Source: Psychrobacter piscatorii
GTDB taxonomy: Bacteria; Pseudomonadota; Gammaproteobacteria; Pseudomonadales; Moraxellaceae
DNA: 64,000 nucleotides
Reading direction: 5' to 3'
Assembly: GCF_904846415.1 (NCBI RefSeq)
Contig: NZ_CAJHAR010000015.1
Coordinates: forward strand, 1-64,000
Below, one piece after another: positions 1 to 9,289 of the stretch. Position numbers and translations under genes: made by a program. Every line of letters starts with the position of its first letter. Position 1 is the first letter of the stretch. The notes beneath the pieces are model-generated. The model did no database searches, had not been told where the DNA came from, and was given only the letters and a program-made list of their open reading frames with translations.

Positions 1-53
1 TTTAGACTAAGACTGTGACAGTCGGGGCAATTGATCTGTATTTGTGTCTTCAT
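1..53 (-). CDS. IS1-type InsA N-terminus, truncated by the window edge
   Basis: Only 17 residues are visible, starting at an ATG (51-53) preceded by GAGG about five bases upstream. The peptide contains a CPDCH zinc-ribbon start, as in InsA proteins of IS1 elements, where InsA binds the terminal repeats and forms the transposase InsAB' by a -1 frameshift. The reading frame leaves the window, so intactness cannot be judged. Confidence 0.55.
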   Translation of the reverse strand, partial: MKTQIQINCPDCHSLSL

Positions 54-88
54 AACCTCAAATATATCATCTTGCTTTGACTGTCACC
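1..88 (-). mobile_element. End of an IS1-family insertion sequence (partial)
   Basis: Read on the minus strand, position 88 begins with GGTGAC. This is followed about 30 bases later by a TTTGAGGT ribosome-binding region and an ATG opening a zinc-ribbon protein. The same arrangement (a GGTGA terminus, then a TTTGAGGT motif, then insA) is known at the left end of E. coli IS1. The rest of the element lies outside the window, so neither the other terminal repeat nor a target duplication can be seen. Assignment to the IS1 family is inference from layout and the first 17 residues. Confidence 0.6.
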
Positions 89-515
89 CTTCCTTTATTA
101 CCCCAGCATACTTTTTGATACACCACCAAATATCTTAAAAGGGTGGGGTGTTTGCCGGACAATCATGGTTTTTCCTAGCGATGGGGTCTATGAGCACAGT
201 ATTGAAGGTGCGGTATGATTTTAATATAGAATTGCAATCTGTAAAGGGTGTTTTGCAATTAGGGAGAGGGTAATATTTCTATAAAATTCAATAGAATTCT
301 TTATGATCAGGTCGTTGTATAACAGTGAAAACAAAAAATGTGGAAAACTATTAAAATCGCTTTAGCCAATTAATAGCAAAAAAGGTATTATTCTAAATGA
401 TCAAACTAATTTCGGTAGCTTTATTAATATTATTAGGTCGGATAAGTTTGCAATAAGCACATTAAGATATTTTGAGTAGCGTGTATTCAAATTAATCATA
501 TATAAGGATATAAAC
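89..515. other. A/T-rich spacer, no gene seen
   Basis: These 427 bases lie between the IS1-type end and the methyltransferase gene. No open frame with a convincing ribosome-binding site or recognisable product was found on either strand. The last 150 bases are very A/T-rich and probably hold the promoter of the downstream gene. An A/G-rich stretch shortly before the start (AAGGATATAAAC) supplies its ribosome-binding site. Confidence 0.5.
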
Positions 516-2051
516 ATGGCAAATTGGTCAGAGGGTTACATTAGCGATATCGATTATACTTACGGATATTATCCAGAACTTAGTCCCAATAATGTCAAAA
601 TACCTTTCTTGATGTCAGGGCTTGAAGTACCAAAATTCAATACGGCATGTGAGCTTGGTTTTGGTCAAGGAGTATCAATCAATACACATTCCGCTGCATC
701 TGATGTCCAGTGGTATGGCACTGATTTTAATCCTTCACAAGCCAGCTTTGCTAAAGAATTATCTGATACTTCAGGCAGTAACACACATATCTATGATCAG
801 TCTTTCAGTGATTTTTGTAATCGTGATGACTTACCGGATTTTGACTTTATCGGTTTACATGGTATCTGGTCTTGGGTTTCTAACGAAAACCGTGGCATTA
901 TTGCCGACTTTATTCGCCGCAAATTAAAAGTCGGTGGGGTGCTATATATTAGCTATAACACTTTACCAGGCTGGGCTGCAGCTTCACCTATACGCCACAT
1001 GCTAACAGAGCATGACCATATGCACGGTAGCCGTGGTAAAAGTATTAGCAGACGTGTCGAAGATTCTATCAAGTTTACGCAAGAGCTTCTTGAACTTAGT
1101 CAACCCTTGGTACAACAAGTCCCCTCTATTCCACAACGCCTAGAAAACATTAGTAAGCAAAACCCTAATTATTTGGCCCACGAATACTTTAACCGTGATT
1201 GGCAACCTATGTACTTTTCTGAGATGGCAGATTGGTTATCACCCACCAAAACCAGTTTTGCTTGTTCAGCCAGCTTTTTGGAAGATTATAGCCCTTGTAG
1301 CTATACCGATAAACAAAGCGAGTTTCTCAAAAGAGTCGATGATCCTATGTTCGAACAAAGTATCAAAGATTATATGCATAACAAACAGTTTCGCCGCGAT
1401 TACTGGGTAAAAGGAGCGCGCAAAATCTCCAGTGCTAAGTTAGAAATGACGTGGTATCAATTGCGTTTTATGCTGATTACTAATGAACAGGACATTCAAT
1501 ATGAGCTGAACGGTGCGGCTGGTAATGTCTCTCTAAACCAAGACATTTATAAGCAAATTGTCGGTCTTCTAAATGATCATAAAATACATCAAGTAGCCGA
1601 TTTGCAAAAAAAATTGCCTGATGATTTTAAGCAAAGCTGGTTATTTGAGTCTTTGGCTATCTTACACAGTCAAGGAGCAATTGTTCTTGTCCAAGATGAT
1701 GATGTGGTAAAAAAGGTCCAAGAACAGTGTAAGAAGCTTAATGCATATATTATGCAACAGAGTCTTGTCAGTCCTGAATTGACAGCGCTGGCTAGCCCAT
1801 TGACAGGGACTGCTTTAACATTTGGAAGATTCCCGCTTATTTTCTTGCATGCTTATATCCAAGGTAAAAATAAGCAGGCAGACTGGGTGGATTATGCGTG
1901 GCAAGCGCTTAAGAAAAACAACCAACTATTACTCAAAGATGGAAATACACTTCAAGAAGAAAAAGATAACATCGATGAATTGTATAAAATGGCTGATAAC
2001 TTCGAAAAATACACCCTTCCTTTGGTGAAAAGATTAAAAATCGTCGAATAA
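516..2051 (+). CDS. SAM-dependent methyltransferase with methyltransferase regulatory domain
   Basis: The 511-residue protein has an N-terminal Rossmann-type methyltransferase domain. The motif I-like stretch ACELGFGQG (about residues 45-53) should bind S-adenosylmethionine, an acidic GTDFNPSQ segment follows at about residues 69-76, and there is a conserved FIGLHGIWSWV segment near residue 112. The remaining 300 or so residues fit the helical regulatory domain found behind this class of methyltransferases. The substrate is unknown; relatives often sit near surface polysaccharide genes, but no such neighbours are visible here. The start at 516 is preceded by AAGGATA. It lies about 430 bases from the IS1-type end and is followed by a decayed TetR fragment, so this corner looks like accessory DNA. 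A cytosolic location is inferred from the absence of a signal peptide or membrane segments. Confidence 0.75.
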   Translation: MANWSEGYISDIDYTYGYYPELSPNNVKIPFLMSGLEVPKFNTACELGFGQGVSINTHSAASDVQWYGTDFNPSQASFAKELSDTSGSNTHIYDQSFSDFCNRDDLPDFDFIGLHGIWSWVSNENRGIIADFIRRKLKVGGVLYISYNTLPGWAAASPIRHMLTEHDHMHGSRGKSISRRVEDSIKFTQELLELSQPLVQQVPSIPQRLENISKQNPNYLAHEYFNRDWQPMYFSEMADWLSPTKTSFACSASFLEDYSPCSYTDKQSEFLKRVDDPMFEQSIKDYMHNKQFRRDYWVKGARKISSAKLEMTWYQLRFMLITNEQDIQYELNGAAGNVSLNQDIYKQIVGLLNDHKIHQVADLQKKLPDDFKQSWLFESLAILHSQGAIVLVQDDDVVKKVQEQCKKLNAYIMQQSLVSPELTALASPLTGTALTFGRFPLIFLHAYIQGKNKQADWVDYAWQALKKNNQLLLKDGNTLQEEKDNIDELYKMADNFEKYTLPLVKRLKIVE

Positions 2052-2202
2052 CAGGTGAAGTTATACTCTGATTTATGTGAAGAATTATGTTTTTCATTAT
2101 ATTGAGGTATGAAGCCATTCTCAACAATGTATATAAGCAAATGGTCTTATCAGAATGTCGAGCGCTCTTTAGAAGAGGGCTCGTTTCATTAGATATGCTC
2201 AA

Positions 2203-2494
2203 TCAAATCCCAAACCCAGATAACATGGTGCTAAAGGCAGCCACTGTATTGGGTAAAGCACCATCTGGATCAGTACTGGCTGCAAACCAAAGTGCAGCGT
2301 TCATAGCAGCAGCTTCCGAATAAAATAATTCTCTGAATTTCTGGGTCTAGCGCACTCTCAATGTACGTTTGTGCCTCAATGAGCAATCCTTCCCAAAGAT
2401 TCTCGCACCCTGCTGCTCTAGCTTTTACATTTAAACTCATTAAGGGGAGTGAGCTAAAGTCTACACCTACGAATGTGGTTAAATGGTCATTCTA
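2203..2494 (-). pseudogene. Decayed TetR/AcrR-family regulator, C-terminal remnant
   Basis: Minus-strand reading from about 2491 gives a segment containing CENLWEGLLIEAQTYIESAL and then DPEIQRIILF, the typical start of a TetR C-terminal ligand-binding domain (compare the common DPEVQRIVL.DGPAVLGW pattern). The frame then breaks. A second frame continues with AAAMNAALWFAAS to AFSTMLSGFGI and a stop at 2203-2205, matching the usual end of such proteins. Roughly 30-40 residues between the two parts and the whole N-terminal helix-turn-helix are missing. This is therefore a remnant with an internal deletion and frameshift. The plus-strand frame at 2087-2323 is its shadow. Confidence 0.6.
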
Positions 2495-2960
2495 AGTTCA
2501 TCAAAGTCTATTGATTTTGAACGAAATAATATTTTATGGATTAAACTCATCTATGCTAGAATAACGAAAAATCTTACTTCATAAACCCATAAAAGCTGTC
2601 CACTATAAAGATGACTACGCCACCCTAGTTGTACCCCTCCTCAGTAAACATTGCTCTCGACAGCAATGAATCTCATAAAGCGTCTGACGCTTTTTCTTGT
2701 GCATATGCACTGCTTTAACGTTTGTATCATTATTCGATGTATCGATTAGATCATTAAGATCAAGCTACTAAAGTAAGTTATGACAATAACTCGCTAACGA
2801 TGACAGTTCACATTTTTATATTTATTATTTGATGGGCAATATGCCTAGATAGAGATGTGTCAGACTTTTCATGTTAGATGTTCCTTATATATCTCCTAGA
2901 GATTTATTAGATACGTTGTGTATTGGCAGACTAAAGCAGTTCCTAAAAACTGAGTTAAAC
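2495..2960. other. Spacer upstream of the SulP transporter, with two small hairpins
   Basis: No gene is recognised here. Two neighbouring inverted repeats are visible: ATTGCT/AGCAAT (2650-2667, 6-base loop) and AAAGCG/CGCTTT (2679-2695, 5-base loop), the second followed by a short T run. The second could be a weak rightward terminator. The region 2730-2870 is A/T-rich and is the likely promoter area for the SulP gene. Confidence 0.4.
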
Positions 2961-4460
2961 ATGTTAAATACGATTAAAGAACATTGGCTATCCAATGTGA
3001 GAGGCGATGTCCTAGCTGGCATGGTCGTCGCGTTAGCGCTTATTCCTGAAGCCATTGCTTTTTCTATTATTGCCGGTGTTGATCCTCAAGTAGGCCTTTA
3101 CGCTTCGTTTTGTATCGCTGTAGTGATTGCCTTCGTCGGTGGACGTCCAGCGATGATTTCAGCGGCAACTGGCGCGATGGCGCTACTCATGGTAACACTG
3201 GTCAAAGATTACGGCTTGCAATACTTGCTGGCAGCCAGTGTACTGACGGGTGTGATACAGATTATCTTCGGCTTTTTAAAGTTGGGTAATCTGATGAAAT
3301 ATGTGTCTCAATCGGTGGTGCTAGGCTTTATCAATGCTTTGGCCATTTTGATTTTTATGTCGCAAATTCCTGAACTGATGCCACAAGCAGGCTCAAACTT
3401 AGTACACGTTTATGGTCTTGTGGCACTAGGTCTAGTGATTATCTATGGCTATCCATATATTCCAAAAATTGGCAAAATTATTCCATCGCCACTGGTCAGT
3501 ATCGTACTGGTGACGGCTATAGCTATCTTGTTAGGGGCAGAGGCGCGAACCATCAATGATATGGGTCAACTACCTGATACCTTACCGATATTTTTGATAC
3601 CTGATATCCCGTTGAACTTAGATACTTTACTGATTATTTTTCCATATTCTATCAGTCTGGCGATAGTGGGCTTGCTTGAGTCTATGATGACCATGACCAT
3701 TGTGGATGATTTGACCGATACCAAAGGTGATCGTACCCAAGAATGCAAAGGTCAAGGTATTGCCAATGTTATAAGCGGTTTTTTTGGTGGAATGGCAGGC
3801 TGTGCGATGATTGGCCAGTCGATCATCAACGTCAAATCAGGCGGCTATACGCGTCTCTCTACCTTAGTAGCAGGGGTGTTTTTATTATTAATGGTTGTGT
3901 TTTTAAGTGATTGGTTAAGGATTATCCCAATGGCTGCGCTCGTCGCTGTGATGATTATGGTATCTATTGGTACCTTTAACTGGGGTTCTTTTAGAGAGCT
4001 AAAAACCAAACCGCTACAAAGTAACGTCGTGATGCTGACGACGGTTGCTGTGGTAGTCGCAACGCATAATTTGGCATATGGGGTGTTGATAGGGGTGCTG
4101 TTGTCAGCACTGTTCTTTGCTAATAAAATTGAACGTTATATGAGTGTGCATAGTCATATGGATGAAGCAGAGCGAACACGTTATTATCACGTTGATGGTC
4201 AAGTATTTTTCTCATCAGCAGAGCGTATGATTGACTCCTTTGATATTAAAGAATCTGTCTCTAAAGTAGTTATTGACGTGTCGCGTGCACATTTTTGGGA
4301 TGTGACAGCAGTTGCCGCGATTGATAAAGTCATTATTAAGTTTCGCCGTGAAGGCACTGAGGTAGAGCTAGTCGGTCTGAATAAAGCGAGCCAAGCGATA
4401 ATAGAGAGTTTTGGTGTGCATGATAAGCCAGATGCTGAGCAAAGTTTAGGCGCGCATTGA
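2961..4460 (+). CDS. SulP/SLC26-family anion transporter with STAS domain
   Basis: Inner-membrane transporter of the SulP family, which moves sulfate, bicarbonate or other inorganic anions. The chosen ATG at 2961 gives 499 residues. The open frame extends upstream to 2871, but the SulP core begins at the later methionine with an amphipathic helix and the first membrane segment. The family signature region AGMVVALALIPEAIAFSIIA occurs near residues 19-38, about ten to twelve hydrophobic segments follow, and a cytoplasmic STAS domain occupies roughly the last 90 residues (containing VVIDVSRAHFWDVTAVAAID). Substrate specificity cannot be read from sequence. It stands alone and converges with rpoD across a shared terminator. 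Confidence 0.88.
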   Translation: MLNTIKEHWLSNVRGDVLAGMVVALALIPEAIAFSIIAGVDPQVGLYASFCIAVVIAFVGGRPAMISAATGAMALLMVTLVKDYGLQYLLAASVLTGVIQIIFGFLKLGNLMKYVSQSVVLGFINALAILIFMSQIPELMPQAGSNLVHVYGLVALGLVIIYGYPYIPKIGKIIPSPLVSIVLVTAIAILLGAEARTINDMGQLPDTLPIFLIPDIPLNLDTLLIIFPYSISLAIVGLLESMMTMTIVDDLTDTKGDRTQECKGQGIANVISGFFGGMAGCAMIGQSIINVKSGGYTRLSTLVAGVFLLLMVVFLSDWLRIIPMAALVAVMIMVSIGTFNWGSFRELKTKPLQSNVVMLTTVAVVVATHNLAYGVLIGVLLSALFFANKIERYMSVHSHMDEAERTRYYHVDGQVFFSSAERMIDSFDIKESVSKVVIDVSRAHFWDVTAVAAIDKVIIKFRREGTEVELVGLNKASQAIIESFGVHDKPDAEQSLGAH

Positions 4461-4482
4461 TAACATAGATTAACAGACACAA

Positions 4483-4510
4483 AAAAGCCGAGATAAACTC
4501 GGCTTTTTTT
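4483..4510. terminator. Bidirectional terminator between sulP and rpoD
   Basis: The inverted repeat AAAAAAGCCGAG / CTCGGCTTTTTTT with a 4-5-base loop has T runs on both strands, so it can end both the rightward SulP transcript and the leftward rpoD transcript. Confidence 0.88.
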
Positions 4511-4530
4511 ACAATTAACTAACTAAAAGC

Positions 4531-6483
4531 TTAGTCATTCTCTAAGAAAGAACGTAGATGCTCAGAACGTGATGGATGACGCAACTTACGTAGTGCTTTT
4601 GCCTCGATCTGACGAATACGCTCACGCGTGACGTCAAACTGTTTACCGACTTCTTCCAAAGTATGGTCAGTTGGCATATCGATACCAAAACGCATTTTTA
4701 GGACACGTGCTTCACGCTCAGTCAGGTTACCCAATACATCACGAGTCGCTTCTTGTAGGCCAGCCGCCGTCGCATCGTCAACAGGACTTGAGATGGTACC
4801 ATCTTCGATGAAATCACCTAGGTGTGAGTCTTCATCATCACCGATAGGGGTTTCCATAGAGATAGGCTCTTTGGCAATTTTAAGCACTTTACGGACTTTA
4901 ACTTCGTCCATTTCTAAGCGCTCACCTAATTCCTCAGGTGTTGGCTCGCGACCCATTTCCTGTAGCAATTGACGTGAGACACGGTTGATCTTGTTGATCG
5001 TCTCAATCATATGCACAGGGATACGAATGGTACGCGCTTGGTCAGCGATAGAGCGAGTAATCGCCTGACGAATCCACCATGTGGCATACGTCGAGAACTT
5101 ATAACCACGGCGATATTCAAATTTATCAACCGCTTTCATCAAGCCGATGTTACCTTCTTGGATAAGATCCAAGAACTGTAGGCCACGGTTGGTATATTTT
5201 TTGGCGATAGAGATAACCAGACGTAAGTTCGCCTCAACCATTTCTTTCTTCGCGCGGCGAGCTTTTGCTTCACCAACCGCCATACGACGCGCCACATCTT
5301 TCATGTCGTGGATTTTCATGTCGAGCTGCTGCTCATAATCACGGATACGGCGCTGAAGTAAAATAACGTCATCAGTAACTTTTTCTAGCGTGCCGGCAAA
5401 TGCAGGCTTACCTTTAATACGTTCAATCAACCAATCAACGTTGGTTTCATTACTAGGAAAGGTTTTACGGAACTCTTCACGCGGCATACGACCACGGCGA
5501 ATCACCAAACGCATGATTTGACGCTCTTGCTTACGCACGTCGTCATAGACATCATGCATAATCGCCATAACTTGGTCTGACAAGCGATTGTTTAGCTTTA
5601 GCATCATAAAGCGTTCAGCAAGTAGGGCATACGCGGTATCAGCCTGTACGCTACCACGGCCATAATCAAGCAGCGCTTGCTTGGCTTTGATAAATAGATG
5701 CTCAATCTCTTCTAGACGCAAACGTACTTCTTCTGGATCGAGACCGCTGGTTTCTTCTTCAGCTTCTTCTTCCACGTCGTCTTCGTCTTCATCTTCATCA
5801 TCGTCAAGCGCGGCTGCTTTGGCATTCACTTTAGCTTTGATGATAGGCGGGTTTTCTTTTTCTTCTTTGATGCGCTCACGCTCTTCTTTTGCCGCATCTT
5901 TGGCTTCTTGAGCAGCGATTTTGTCTTCTTCGGTTTCAGGATCTAAGAAACCCGTGATGACGTCAGATAGTTTCTTTTCGCCATCTTGTACTTTTTGGTA
6001 TTCATCAAGGACAAACTGTACGGTGCCAGGCCAATAAGACATAGCATGCTGCACATCACGAATACCTTCTTCGATACGCTTAGCAATGGAGATCTCACCT
6101 TCACGGGTAAGAAGATCAACCGTACCCATCTCACGCATATACATACGGACAGGGTCAGTGGTACGACCAGGCTCAGTCTCAACAGAGGCGAGTACCGCCG
6201 CTGCTTCATCTGCTGCCATGTCATCATCACTTGAATCATCGTTCATCAAGATGTCATCGGCATCAGGAGCTGATTCAAAGATTTTGATACCAACATCGGT
6301 TAGCATCTGCACAATATCTTCGATCTGATCGCTTTCGGTAATAGAGTCGGGCAGCTGGTCATTCACCTCAGCGTAGGTAAGATACCCTTGCTCTTTGCCC
6401 ATTTGGATTAAGGTGGCCAGTTGAGATGTGGACTTAGAAACTGACTTATCGTTCATAAATACTCGCTTACTTGCATCGGACAT
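4531..6483 (-). CDS. rpoD: RNA polymerase primary sigma factor (sigma70)
   Basis: Housekeeping sigma factor that directs RNA polymerase to -35/-10 promoters. All landmarks are present in the 650 residues: an N-terminal region 1.1; region 1.2 ([21 protein letters not shown], about residues 106-126); a non-conserved domain with a very acidic stretch near residues 225-245; region 2 with the core-binding and -10 segments [16 protein letters not shown] and [15 protein letters not shown]; region 3; and region 4 with the -35 helix-turn-helix [20 protein letters not shown] near the C-terminus. An alternative start ten residues in (MNDKS) cannot be excluded. It lies downstream of dnaG on the same strand, as in the classical macromolecular-synthesis operon, but with a 475-base gap that should hold its own promoter. 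Confidence 0.98.
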   Translation of the reverse strand: MSDASKRVFMNDKSVSKSTSQLATLIQMGKEQGYLTYAEVNDQLPDSITESDQIEDIVQMLTDVGIKIFESAPDADDILMNDDSSDDDMAADEAAAVLASVETEPGRTTDPVRMYMREMGTVDLLTREGEISIAKRIEEGIRDVQHAMSYWPGTVQFVLDEYQKVQDGEKKLSDVITGFLDPETEEDKIAAQEAKDAAKEERERIKEEKENPPIIKAKVNAKAAALDDDEDEDEDDVEEEAEEETSGLDPEEVRLRLEEIEHLFIKAKQALLDYGRGSVQADTAYALLAERFMMLKLNNRLSDQVMAIMHDVYDDVRKQERQIMRLVIRRGRMPREEFRKTFPSNETNVDWLIERIKGKPAFAGTLEKVTDDVILLQRRIRDYEQQLDMKIHDMKDVARRMAVGEAKARRAKKEMVEANLRLVISIAKKYTNRGLQFLDLIQEGNIGLMKAVDKFEYRRGYKFSTYATWWIRQAITRSIADQARTIRIPVHMIETINKINRVSRQLLQEMGREPTPEELGERLEMDEVKVRKVLKIAKEPISMETPIGDDEDSHLGDFIEDGTISSPVDDATAAGLQEATRDVLGNLTEREARVLKMRFGIDMPTDHTLEEVGKQFDVTRERIRQIEAKALRKLRHPSRSEHLRSFLEND

Positions 6484-6958
6484 TTTTATATTGTGACTCG
6501 CTATCGCTCGCTCTTTGCGTTGATCTTATCAATCGATTGATCAAAATATGGCGTAGAGGTTGTCAATAATATCAAAAATGAGTTGATATGAATAAAGGCT
6601 CAAAACACTACAATAACTATGCTAAAAAAACAGCTAAAAATTAGAAAAACTAAAAAGACTTCAATACAGTACTTAAAAAATAGTATCTAAAAGCGGATAC
6701 ATAAAAATAATACCTAAAATTTGTGCTTAACGATGCATGCTCACAATCATTCACCAAGCAGTGCTGTCAATATACAGCGACACAGTTTAACACAGACCGC
6801 AGTCTTCAAGCACGAGCTAGTGATAGCTACCGACCATTTTTTGCTGATTATTTGCCATCCGCTAAATGATTTAGGAGTGACTCATGCTACTGGGTATAAT
6901 CATTAGTAGTGGGGGCAGTGGCTAGAATTTTAAAGGGGCATGATTTGATAATTAAACA
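6484..6958. other. dnaG-rpoD spacer with rpoD promoter region
   Basis: A 475-base, strongly A/T-rich gap between the end of dnaG and the start of rpoD, both leftward. No credible gene was found; a plus-strand frame at 6721-6906 has a TTG start, no ribosome-binding site and no recognisable product. A perfect 14-bp palindrome lies 45-58 bases upstream of rpoD and is listed separately. Confidence 0.5.
6528..6541. promoter_or_regulatory. Perfect palindrome upstream of rpoD
   Basis: ATCAATCGATTGAT reads identically on both strands and is flanked by further partly symmetrical TTGATC/GATCAA bases. Its place 45-58 bases before the rpoD start fits an operator near the proximal promoter. No known regulator is matched, and chance occurrence in A/T-rich DNA is possible. 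Confidence 0.3.
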
Positions 6959-9151
6959 TTAAGACTGCACAGTGACCATCTGTGCCGATTGCTCTGCCTG
7001 CTGTGCCCGCAGCCAATCGTTCAACAATTGGGTTTGTTTACGGACGATTGCGAGCTTAATATGATCAGGGTTTTTTATCAGTTCTTGTATTTTTTTCTTC
7101 ATGTTGCGCTCAAGCAGTTGGCTAACCAATTCTTCGATTAAGCCATCCAGCCCCAAGATATTGCGTGCGGTTAGTGCTTTATAAAAGCCGCCCCAATTAC
7201 GGCTCAGCATCTCTTGGGTCGCAGGCTTCACATTTGATAAGATAAAATGCGCCGCTGCGTTGGCATCTTTTGGCAGGTAATTAAGGCAGCGCTTGATAGT
7301 GCTCACTATATCAAGCAGAGCAGCATCTTGCAGATCTTCCCAAGCAAGCGGACGCAGCGTATCGGGTGAAGCTTTTTGTTTGATATGCGCAGGTAGGTGT
7401 AAGCCATTAATGCCAGACTGTTGCCAAATCGACTCAATAGGGTCGTCAATTAATGCGCGCGGCTGAAACAAAAAACAAAGCTGCAATTGCTGACTGATGG
7501 TCATATCACCATCAAAGTCTAGCAGCGCATCTTTGGCCTCGACATTCTGACTGCGCCTGCCGCCAAGCTTTTGATAAACGTCATTGTTAAGCAAATATCG
7601 AAAGCTACTGCCTTTCGGCAAGGCGGTCGTCAATGAGCGTACTTGCGACATGAGCTTGGCTTTACCTTCAGCCAGACTCATATCGTAACGCTCACTGAGA
7701 TACGCAAAAATATATTGCGATAGCGGCATGGCATTAGCGATTTGCTCACGCATGGCATCGCTACCCTGACTCTTAATAAACGTATCAGGATCATGGTTAT
7801 TAGGCAGGGTCAAAAACCGCAACTCTTTATCATCAGCAAGCACAGGCAAGGCAACTTCAAGCGTACGCCAAGCGGCTTTTTGTCCGGCACCGTCGCCATC
7901 AAAACTCAAAGTCAGCGTTGGATTGAGTGTCAATAGCCGTGATATTTGACTTTCATTGATTGCCGTACCCATCGAGGCGACTGCCCCATAGATGCCCGCT
8001 TGATAGAGAGCAATGACATCCATATAGCCTTCGACTACTAACCAGTCGTTAGCACGCTGCTGCCGTGATTCATAATAGCCGTATAGTACATGTTGCTTGT
8101 GAAAGACGGGCGAGTCTGAGGAGTTGATATATTTAGGCTTTACTTCGTCATCGAGCGCTCGGCCACCAAAACCAATGGTGCGACCTTGGTTATCACGAAT
8201 AGGAAAAATAACCCGATCACGCAATAAATCATAGTCACGGCCAGAATCTGATTGGCGCACGAGCCCTAGGGCCTTAAGTCCCTCAATATCTTGCGGAAAC
8301 TGGTGCTCAAGATGTTGCCAGCCAAATGGCGCGTAACCTAAACCAAAAGTCTCAAAGATATCTTCTGTAATACCGCGTGACAAAAAGTATTGCTTGGCAT
8401 GAGGGTGAGTGTGTAGATTATGCTGATAGAACTGCTGGATCTGCTCTAGCAGCTCATATAGGTTGCCATCTTGATCAGCGTTCTGATCAATGCTAGCCAT
8501 ACTTGCATCGTTATCTGTCAGCCATACTGGCGGATAGCCATCATCATCCGCATGGTTCGATGAATACGGCTCTGATGGATACGAGTCCATCGAATAAGGT
8601 GCTGAATCATACGCCTCTAACGGCAGGAAATTATCGTAACCCTGAGCGTCATCATAACTTGACTGGTCTATGTAAATTTGGTCGTTTTGGGCGATATTGT
8701 TTTGATGACTGTCTTGACGGTTGTGTTGATAGTTGTCTTGGTTTGCACCGCTTTGATTTACTTTGCTGTGTTCTATCGTTGGGCTAGGTACATTGTGAAC
8801 TGGCGGCGGTGCAATAGGTTTGGGTGCGCTGCGCTGATAACTGACGTTTTGTTGCTCTTCTTTTGGTACTTCGATACCTGTCTGTTTGGAGAGCTCATTG
8901 ACCGCTTCGATAAAGGTGAGATTCTCATAATCACGCAAAAAACTGATGGCATTGCCACCGACGCTACAGCCAAAACAGTGATAGATGTTTTTTTGTGGAT
9001 TGACATAAAAGGAAGGCGATTTTTCACCGTGAAAGGGGCAACAGCCCTTAAACTCACTACCAGCGCGTTTGAGCGTGGTATGTCGACCAATGATGCTGAT
9101 TAGGTCAGCTTGGCTATTGAGTTGTTCAAGAATATGGTTAGGAATGCTCAT
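6959..9151 (-). CDS. dnaG: DNA primase
   Basis: Synthesises RNA primers for replication together with DnaB. The 730-residue protein has the N-terminal CHC2 zinc-binding domain with ligands C38, H41, C59 and C62; the RNA polymerase core starting near residue 235; the TOPRIM segment (VVEGYMDVIALYQAG and the metal-binding LSFDGDGAGQKA); and a C-terminal helicase-interaction domain. It is about 150 residues longer than the E. coli enzyme. Much of the excess is a Q/N/S/D-rich linker at roughly residues 101-230 between the zinc and polymerase domains, a region that is short in most primases. It is oriented with rpoD, but no rpsU lies upstream; bamD does instead. Confidence 0.97.
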   Translation of the reverse strand: MSIPNHILEQLNSQADLISIIGRHTTLKRAGSEFKGCCPFHGEKSPSFYVNPQKNIYHCFGCSVGGNAISFLRDYENLTFIEAVNELSKQTGIEVPKEEQQNVSYQRSAPKPIAPPPVHNVPSPTIEHSKVNQSGANQDNYQHNRQDSHQNNIAQNDQIYIDQSSYDDAQGYDNFLPLEAYDSAPYSMDSYPSEPYSSNHADDDGYPPVWLTDNDASMASIDQNADQDGNLYELLEQIQQFYQHNLHTHPHAKQYFLSRGITEDIFETFGLGYAPFGWQHLEHQFPQDIEGLKALGLVRQSDSGRDYDLLRDRVIFPIRDNQGRTIGFGGRALDDEVKPKYINSSDSPVFHKQHVLYGYYESRQQRANDWLVVEGYMDVIALYQAGIYGAVASMGTAINESQISRLLTLNPTLTLSFDGDGAGQKAAWRTLEVALPVLADDKELRFLTLPNNHDPDTFIKSQGSDAMREQIANAMPLSQYIFAYLSERYDMSLAEGKAKLMSQVRSLTTALPKGSSFRYLLNNDVYQKLGGRRSQNVEAKDALLDFDGDMTISQQLQLCFLFQPRALIDDPIESIWQQSGINGLHLPAHIKQKASPDTLRPLAWEDLQDAALLDIVSTIKRCLNYLPKDANAAAHFILSNVKPATQEMLSRNWGGFYKALTARNILGLDGLIEELVSQLLERNMKKKIQELIKNPDHIKLAIVRKQTQLLNDWLRAQQAEQSAQMVTVQS

Positions 9152-9214
9152 ACAAAAAACAGTTTACCATAGGTCAATTATATTGGGGCAGGGCGAATAG
9201 CATACCACTAGAAA

Positions 9215-9245
9215 AATAAGGCCAACATAGTGTTGGCCTTATTAT
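9215..9245 (-). terminator. Terminator of bamD
   Basis: AATAAGGCCAACA / TGTTGGCCTTATT with a 3-base loop. On the minus strand it is followed by TTTTTC, giving a good intrinsic terminator just after bamD and before dnaG. Confidence 0.85.
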
Positions 9246-9289
9246 TAATCATATAAACGGTGTTGACTCAATCAAGTCACTGAACGTGC

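Noticed and set aside
2087-2323. Plus-strand frame of 78 codons
   Set aside because: It overlaps the minus-strand TetR remnant, whose codons explain the sequence; no ribosome-binding site or recognisable product.
5681-5911. Serine-rich plus-strand frame inside rpoD
   Set aside because: Antisense shadow of the acidic stretch of the sigma factor.
6721-6906. Plus-strand frame of 61 codons in the dnaG-rpoD gap
   Set aside because: TTG start, no ribosome-binding site, composition unlike a coding region.
9152-9289. A hidden rpsU gene upstream of dnaG
   Set aside because: The gap is only 138 bases and holds the bamD terminator; rpsU must be elsewhere.
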